A DNA stretch of 64,000 nucleotides from Callaeas wilsoni. Taxonomy: Eukaryota; Chordata; Aves; Passeriformes; Callaeidae. Every line of letters begins with the position of its first letter. Position 1 is the first letter of the stretch. Shown piece after piece: positions 58,520 through 64,000 of this stretch. The notes beneath the pieces were generated by a model that worked only from the letters and a program-made list of their open reading frames with translations, did no database searches and had not been told where the DNA came from. The stretch covers positions 1-64,000 of the forward strand of contig VWPU01002962.1 in assembly GCA_013398955.1 (NCBI GenBank), read 5' to 3'. The translations under genes and the position numbers were made by a program.

Positions 58520-60183
58520 TTTGCTGTTCAGGAATGAAGCATTGCATGTATTTTACTTTCTGTTATGATAAAGTGGTAGTTTCAAACAGAGCGAATTTGA
58601 ACTACACTGCTCTGCAAGATTTGTGTTTTTGATGTTCTTGGGTGTTTTGGGGGTAGCATTACCAAATAATACTGAGTAACTTCTGTTGGCTTCTGATACA
58701 GTAATTTTTTCAGTATTAATTGATATCTGCCTCTGGGCGTGTTAGCTGTGCCGAATGTAACAGGTGCCCTAATTCCAGAAAATGTGTTGTAATTGTTTGT
58801 TTGTGGAACAGATGAATAAATATCTGTGGGGCATAGCTGGTCCTCAGGTGGTGAACGTGAGTGGATTAATGATGTGATTGGGTGAGACATGCTTGTTTGT
58901 TGCAGTCTCGTCCAGTAACTGTCTGCTGAAGCAGAACAAATATTAATTAGCAAGGTCCTGTTTGTTGTCTCAGTTTATCTTATGGAGCTGATTTTTTGGC
59001 ACTGCTTTTTTTTCTTAATAACCTTTTCATGACTAAACTTGTAGTATGTCATTCAAGCCCTGTGGTTTTTAACAGACTTCTGGAACGTGAAACTGAACCT
59101 CAGGTGTATATTTCCCTGCTGTGTTTTTCTCTTCTTTTCTCCCCCCCACCCCAACTGGGTTTTAAATTTCTTTCATTCATGCAGTGTCATGTCTTTAGTC
59201 TTTTTCAGGAGGTCATCTGGGAAGTTTAATTTAGTGTGGAGTATTCATATTTGTATGAAAGTAACAGCATATACTCTGATATCAAAGAATTAGCTGCTTC
59301 TGCCAGTTTTGATGGCTTCACCTCTTTTACCCAATAGCTTTGTACCCACTTCTGCCTATTAATTGCACACTGTCCTCTTATTTTACATCTTTTTGCACGT
59401 TATCACAGGATGATTCTTACTCAGTGGCATGCCCACATTTGGTCAAATTCCTGTAGTGCATCCCACTGTCAAACTTTTATATTACCACTTGGTGATTTAG
59501 GGTAACTCAAATATTCTCTCTCCAGATGCTCTCTTCACCCAGAAGGCAAATATATATGGGCTGTAATTTCTAACCTGAGCAGTCATGTCTAATTATTTCC
59601 ATGGCAACAGACTGTGATGTTGATAACACAGGATTATGATTTCACATCATAGAGTAGGAAGAGGAAGTTTGCTGGAATGAGGAGGTGGGTGGAAAGGTCT
59701 CCAGCGCAAAGGCTTTGACAATATAATAGCTGGGGGAAAAGAAGTAAAGGGAGGAAATTAATTTGTTTATTCTGTCTCTTGAAGTTCTCCTCATTGTAAG
59801 CGTGCAATTAAAATCATACTTTGGATGCTGGAATTCATGTCTTAACGCTAGTTTACTCATGGTGGATGAGTTGGAATGAAGAACACGTTTGCAAGTCAAG
59901 TTACATAGATATTTGTCAATGGAATGGGAGAAAATAAACAACACATATCAATTTTTGTCGGAAGTGGGACACAGACTAGGTTTTTGACTTCCAGATTTCT
60001 ATTGGGGCTGTGTTGGTTTTGGTTTTTTGTTTGTTTGTTTTTAAGCACGTAACATTTTGATTTTGCCTTTAAAACCTGTAGGTCTAAAGTAACTTGAACC
60101 ATCCCTTATATTTACATGAAATTGATGGATTCTTGGGCATGCAGATTATCTGCTAAAGGGAGGGAAGGAGTGCACCTTCTGGA

Positions 60184-60333
60184 TTCAGCAACATGTATGA
60201 TGTGTTAGAAGTTTCTGTCATATGGGTGAAGTCTTCAGCAACATGTATGATGTGTTAGAAGTTTCTGTCATATGGGTGAAGTCTTCAGCAACATGTATGA
60301 TGTGTTAGAAGTTTCTATCATATGGGTGAAGTC
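60184..60333 (+). repeat. Minisatellite, three 50-bp units
   Basis: Three consecutive 50-bp units begin TTCAGCAACATGTATGATGT and end CATATGGGTGAAGTC. Units one and two (60184-60233, 60234-60283) are identical and unit three (60284-60333) differs by one G-to-A change. Such uniformity implies recent expansion and probable copy-number variation between individuals. Confidence 0.96.
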
Positions 60334-61789
60334 ACTGAATGCTAGTAGTATATTAGTATTTGTTTTGCTCTTCTTGTCTCTATTCTGTCACTGGGACAGG
60401 AGCACATTCCTAGTCCAAGATGATTAGGTTGATTTTAGGATAAGTTGAGGGAAATGGGTAGTCTGACTGATTTGCAAGTTGTTATGCAGGATTGTTGAGT
60501 GCAACATGAATTATAAAGTTTTAGCTGTGCTTTGAGGGAAGAAGCAATTAGACTGGCCTGCAGGAATTGGCCATTGAGGGAAGTTCGCAGGAAAGTCGCA
60601 CTGTTTCTTGCCTCTCTTTGGTACAGGTCTAATTGAGCTGAACAATTAATTAAATATCTAAAGCTAGATTAGCCTAGTCTGCATAGCAATTTGAAAAGTT
60701 CTGTCTTTTCTTAAGCGACATTTGGCCTTTTGAAGAACAAAAAATTGGAAATGCTAATGTTTTTCATCCAACTAAGGGAAGAAAATAAAAATGTCTCCAT
60801 AGCAACAAAGCTTCTTTCTAGATGGTTTCCTAAAATATGCCTGAACCAGAAACAGATGCCTGATTTGAGAATCTCGCCTTCTTCAATGTAAACAAATAAC
60901 TTATAGGCAGGTGTTGGAAATAATATGGAAATCCTATTAAAGAGCCCTGGGTCCCTGTCAGTCAGGAAGCCCCTGCCACAAAGGGGTTGGTTGTCTGAAT
61001 AAAGGAGGCAGAGTAAATTCTCATTAGGCTTTAGCTTTTCCCAGGAAATTATTGTCTCTGCATACTCTTTCTCCTGCAAGTCTGAATGCAAGCCATTTCT
61101 TCTACTGATCCCTTCTGCCACCCTAGCTTTCTCCCTCTCTTCTCCTGCTGGATTAGCGCTTGATGTCAGTGGTGGCTGCTGCTGCGTGGGTGTTGTGTCA
61201 TTTGTGATTTTAACCCCTGTTCCCTCCTGCCACCCCGTCTGCAGCCCTGCCTTGGCTGGTGAGACGACAGCTAGGGGACATGCCTGACACTGGCCTGGAG
61301 TGAAGAGAGGAAGGGAAGTTCTCTATGTGAATTTATATATTTTGGTAAAGGTTTTGGCATGGGTGATTTGCTGCTGTCATTTATTGAGGTTCCAAATAAA
61401 AGTGTAGTTTTTCGCATCATGTGTCTAGAAAGTTGGTGGAACGCTCTTGATTCTTTTTAATCTTCTTTTGAAGCTACTGAGAAAACATGCTTGCCATCAC
61501 TTTTCTGTTAGTCTACTGTCACACTTCTGTTGCATTTGCACTTTCTGAAGTCAGTTTTGTGCCCAGACATGGCTGTACTGAGGTCTGCCCTACAACATCT
61601 TACCTCCCAGCTTACTTGCCGGCTGTGGGTGTAAACTTCAGTGCAAGACAGGTGGGAGCAGGTGCTAAGGACGTGCTTTCCAGAGGCTCTAGGCTGGAAA
61701 CGGAGACCATGCGTTTGTCTCCTCGCATCCTGTCTTTACTTTCCTTGGCATGCCAGACATAGTGGTGCTCTTAATAACACTCAGAGGGT

Positions 61790-61990
61790 TAAATGTGGAT
61801 AAACACAAAACAAGGCTTCTGAAAAGCCTGAAGATTATCATGCAGCCTTTCTCGGACTATAGCCCCCGAGACGCACTTCATAAAGCCAATAAAGCGCGCG
61901 CTGGTGGTCTCCCGTTGCCCTGGCAACGGACCACAGGGCACCCTGTGTGTGAAATGCATGAACATCTGCGAATTAATCTTTTTTAGTTTG
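61790..61990. promoter_or_regulatory. Candidate conserved element around the X-box
   Basis: About 200 bases of complex, repeat-free sequence including CGGACTATAGCCCCCGAGAC, TTCATAAAGCCAATAAAGCG and the X-box, ending before AT-rich sequence at 61980. Several CpGs survive, unlike the rest of intron 8, which suggests unmethylated or constrained DNA. No comparison was possible. Confidence 0.35.
61914..61927. promoter_or_regulatory. RFX-type X-box palindrome
   Basis: GTTGCCCTGGCAAC is a full match to the RFX-family X-box pattern (two GTTGCC half sites in inverted orientation, 2-bp spacer), and flanking C and G extend the inverted repeat to 16 bp. It sits in a locally CpG-containing stretch (AAAGCGCGCGCTGG just before it) in an otherwise CpG-poor intron. 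RFX proteins bind such sites in ciliary and neural gene regulation; binding here is inferred. Confidence 0.55.
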
Positions 61991-62719
61991 TTCTTTCCTT
62001 GGAACCGGTGGGGCTGCGCTGGCTGGTAGCAACAGGGCCAGAGCAGGAGGGTACCCCAGGGATGCTCCAAGCTCCTGGCAGAGGGGGCGAAGCCAGGTTC
62101 TTCCCCAGAAGCGCTTCCTACGATGAAAGGATTGAAGGAATTGAGCTTGATGTCACTTTTGCTGGGATGATGTTAACTTGCTTCTGGATGCATGGGGGGA
62201 AGAAATTTAAAAAATATTTTCCTATACTGATGTATTGTTTGGCTTGCCGTTCTTACATGAAAAAATAATCTAAGAGGAAAATTGAAATAAGCTCTTGTGT
62301 CCACACTGCATTTTTACTGGACTTCACCAGTCGCGTGCTTCACTCTCACAGGACTGTAGTAGAAACAGAACTTGAAATGGAGACGTGTAGCAAAAGTCAG
62401 CAATGTGACAGCTGACCCAGCAAGAGGCCCAGCCACAACTGTGCTTAAGAGATGCAAATCCTGGGGATGGTATTTTCCACTGCCTCCTGAAGGAATCATG
62501 GAGACCCCTAGCATAGGGGTCATGGGCTTCCTGTCAGTTCCCTGCAAGGTGCCAGGTGTTCTCTTCCCTTGCCTTCTGCCACCCTCACCCCTGCTGCGGT
62601 GCACCAGGGTACAGGTTTCATGTCTGGCTCCAGAGGGTGGGCTGGTTGCTGTCTCTGACTGCTGGCTGCCAGCTCAGGGCTTGCCCCAACTCTCCACCAA
62701 GTCTCAGGGAGGACTGTAG

Positions 62720-62900
62720 GGGGAACACTGTGAATGTTGTATCATCAGCAATTGCTGGATGCAATCAGTGTTTTAATGAAGTATTGGAAGTGAAATGCCA
62801 CTTTAATCTGCTAATTGCATTAAAAGGACAGCAGATTGCTCTATATCACTTATTTTTGATCTGCAAACTTATCAAAGAGTACCGAGTAGCCTTTAAGTGA
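62720..62900. promoter_or_regulatory. Candidate conserved element with CAGCAATTGCTG palindrome
   Basis: A repeat-free block with a perfect 12-bp palindrome, CAGCAATTGCTG, at 62747-62758, then TTTAATCTGCTAATTGCATT and AACTTATCAAAGAG (a TCF/LEF-like ATCAAAG core). The mixture of homeodomain-like and TCF-like cores is enhancer-like, but this is inferred only from motif content. Confidence 0.25.
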
Positions 62901-64000
62901 GGTATAGCAGCGAGTCCAGTGCTAGTTGTTTGCATACGAATATTAGCAGGCACAGCTGCACCTCTGTTTTTCTGCCACTCAAGAGGCAGTGAATGCAGCT
63001 GTGGGAGTGTTCTTAATGCATACTTATGACTAAGTGGGACGGAGGGGTGGGAGAAGGAAAAGATTCAACATGGGTTGTTCCTTTTTCCATTAACTGGGTG
63101 AGCTGTCTGTCATAGATTCTCCGTACAGAGAAGCTGGCATATTTCCAGCCACTATATTTTTTGAAAGAGGGCATACAGTATTTTCTTTGCTATATTAGTC
63201 TTGACAGATCAAAACAAATAATAACACTGATTTTGCTGACAGGGTCCTGCTTTGTCAGACTGCCGTGTACTGCAGAGGTGCAGTGCAGGAATATGGAAAA
63301 AAGGCCAGGAGAGGTGTCTCCCGATTACAGTGACCCCCAGAAGGGTTTTCTACAGTGGTGTGTGGTTTGTGTTTGGCACAGACCACACACAATATAAAAC
63401 TCTTCAGCTACAGCAACGTATTTCTGAGTCTTTTGCTCTTTTTATAATATTAACAAAGCGGACAGACTGTATAGAAATCACTAGTTGCATTGAGTTGAAA
63501 AGCCAGCAAATAACGTAAAGCTTTGACTTGTGATCTTCCAACACCAGGCATTAAGAAATATTGTATTTGGCTTGCAGTAATTGTACCTGTGTTTATCTTT
63601 CTCCTTTCTCCCTGATATGTTTGTTGAAGGCGTATCTGTTGATGCTATACTTCTGTCTCACCTCTCCATTTCTTTTAAAAATACCAAGCTGCAATTTATT
63701 TTAGCCCTGGAAGAAATTAATGTTTTGCTTTTCTTCCCCTGATTTGTGAAACGTTTTGTGCCATGACCTCCAACTACTATTTTGTAATGAGCCTTGCTGT
63801 CTCATACTGCAATTTATGAGAAGAATTCAGTGTCTGAATAATTTTAAAATAATCTCTTTAAAATCAATTTCAGTAAACCTTATGGGGTTAGAGAAACCTT
63901 TTTCTGCCATTCCCTTGCAGTACAGTATTCTTCTGAGTGCCCTGTCAGTATGCATAATTGACTGAGAGTAGCAAAGGCACCCTGCCTTAAGCATAAAGGC

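Larger units (their letters stand above)
53682..64000 (+). other. TLE4: TLE4 intron 8 (5' part, at least 10.3 kb)
   Basis: Begins with GTAGGA and runs to the window end without reaching the next coding exon. It contains a 51-bp-period duplication at 55331-55414, a possible extra exon at 55974-55995, a 25-bp pair at 58470-58519, three 50-bp units at 60184-60333 and candidate regulatory sequence at 60690-61100, 61790-61990 and 62720-62900. A 153-codon antisense frame at 54684-55145 has no recognised domain. The remainder is unremarkable. Confidence 0.8.

Overview
The window is a stretch of vertebrate, almost certainly avian, chromosome holding the 5' part of one gene on the + strand: TLE4, a Groucho/TLE transcriptional co-repressor. 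Eight short exons between 113 and 53681 splice in frame, with canonical GT/AG junctions, into a 204-residue N-terminal fragment. It covers the whole glutamine-rich Q (tetramerisation) domain, the GP domain and the first residues of the CcN region. The rest of CcN, the SP region and the C-terminal WD40 propeller lie beyond position 64000. The bird assignment rests on the repeats: several CR1 LINE pieces (one with reverse-transcriptase coding remnants), an old CR1 3' end of the type shared with other sauropsids, two ERV-type solo LTRs, and no mammalian SINEs or L1. TLE4 is Z-linked in chicken, so a Z-chromosome origin is plausible but is not shown here.

Layout. Positions 1-900 are a CpG-island promoter and 5' region containing 5' UTR, exon 1 and exon 2. 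Exons 3 and 4 follow within 3.3 kb. Intron 4 (28.2 kb) holds CR1 fragments, a minus-strand solo LTR and several AT-rich or unusually complex blocks that look like conserved regulatory DNA. Exons 5 (31.5 kb) and 6 (37.3 kb) complete the Q domain. Intron 6 (15.7 kb) carries a 1.5-kb minus-strand CR1 with an internal 74-bp duplication and a plus-strand solo LTR. Exon 7 (53.1 kb) encodes the GP domain and is followed by a 17-nt microexon 8. Intron 8 starts at 53682 and runs off the window; it holds short tandem repeats, an RFX-type X-box palindrome and a possible unannotated small exon.

No other protein-coding gene, tRNA, rRNA or known small RNA gene was recognised on either strand. The other open frames are short, lack recognisable domains or splice context, or belong to CR1. 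The best leads are: the inverted LTR pair that brackets in-frame exons 5 and 6; a putative conserved element at 7.87-8.23 kb with a 70-codon frame; a candidate alternative exon at 55974 that could make a short Q+GP-only protein; a tandem CAGCAG acceptor at exon 7; and a better start context at Met8 than at Met1.
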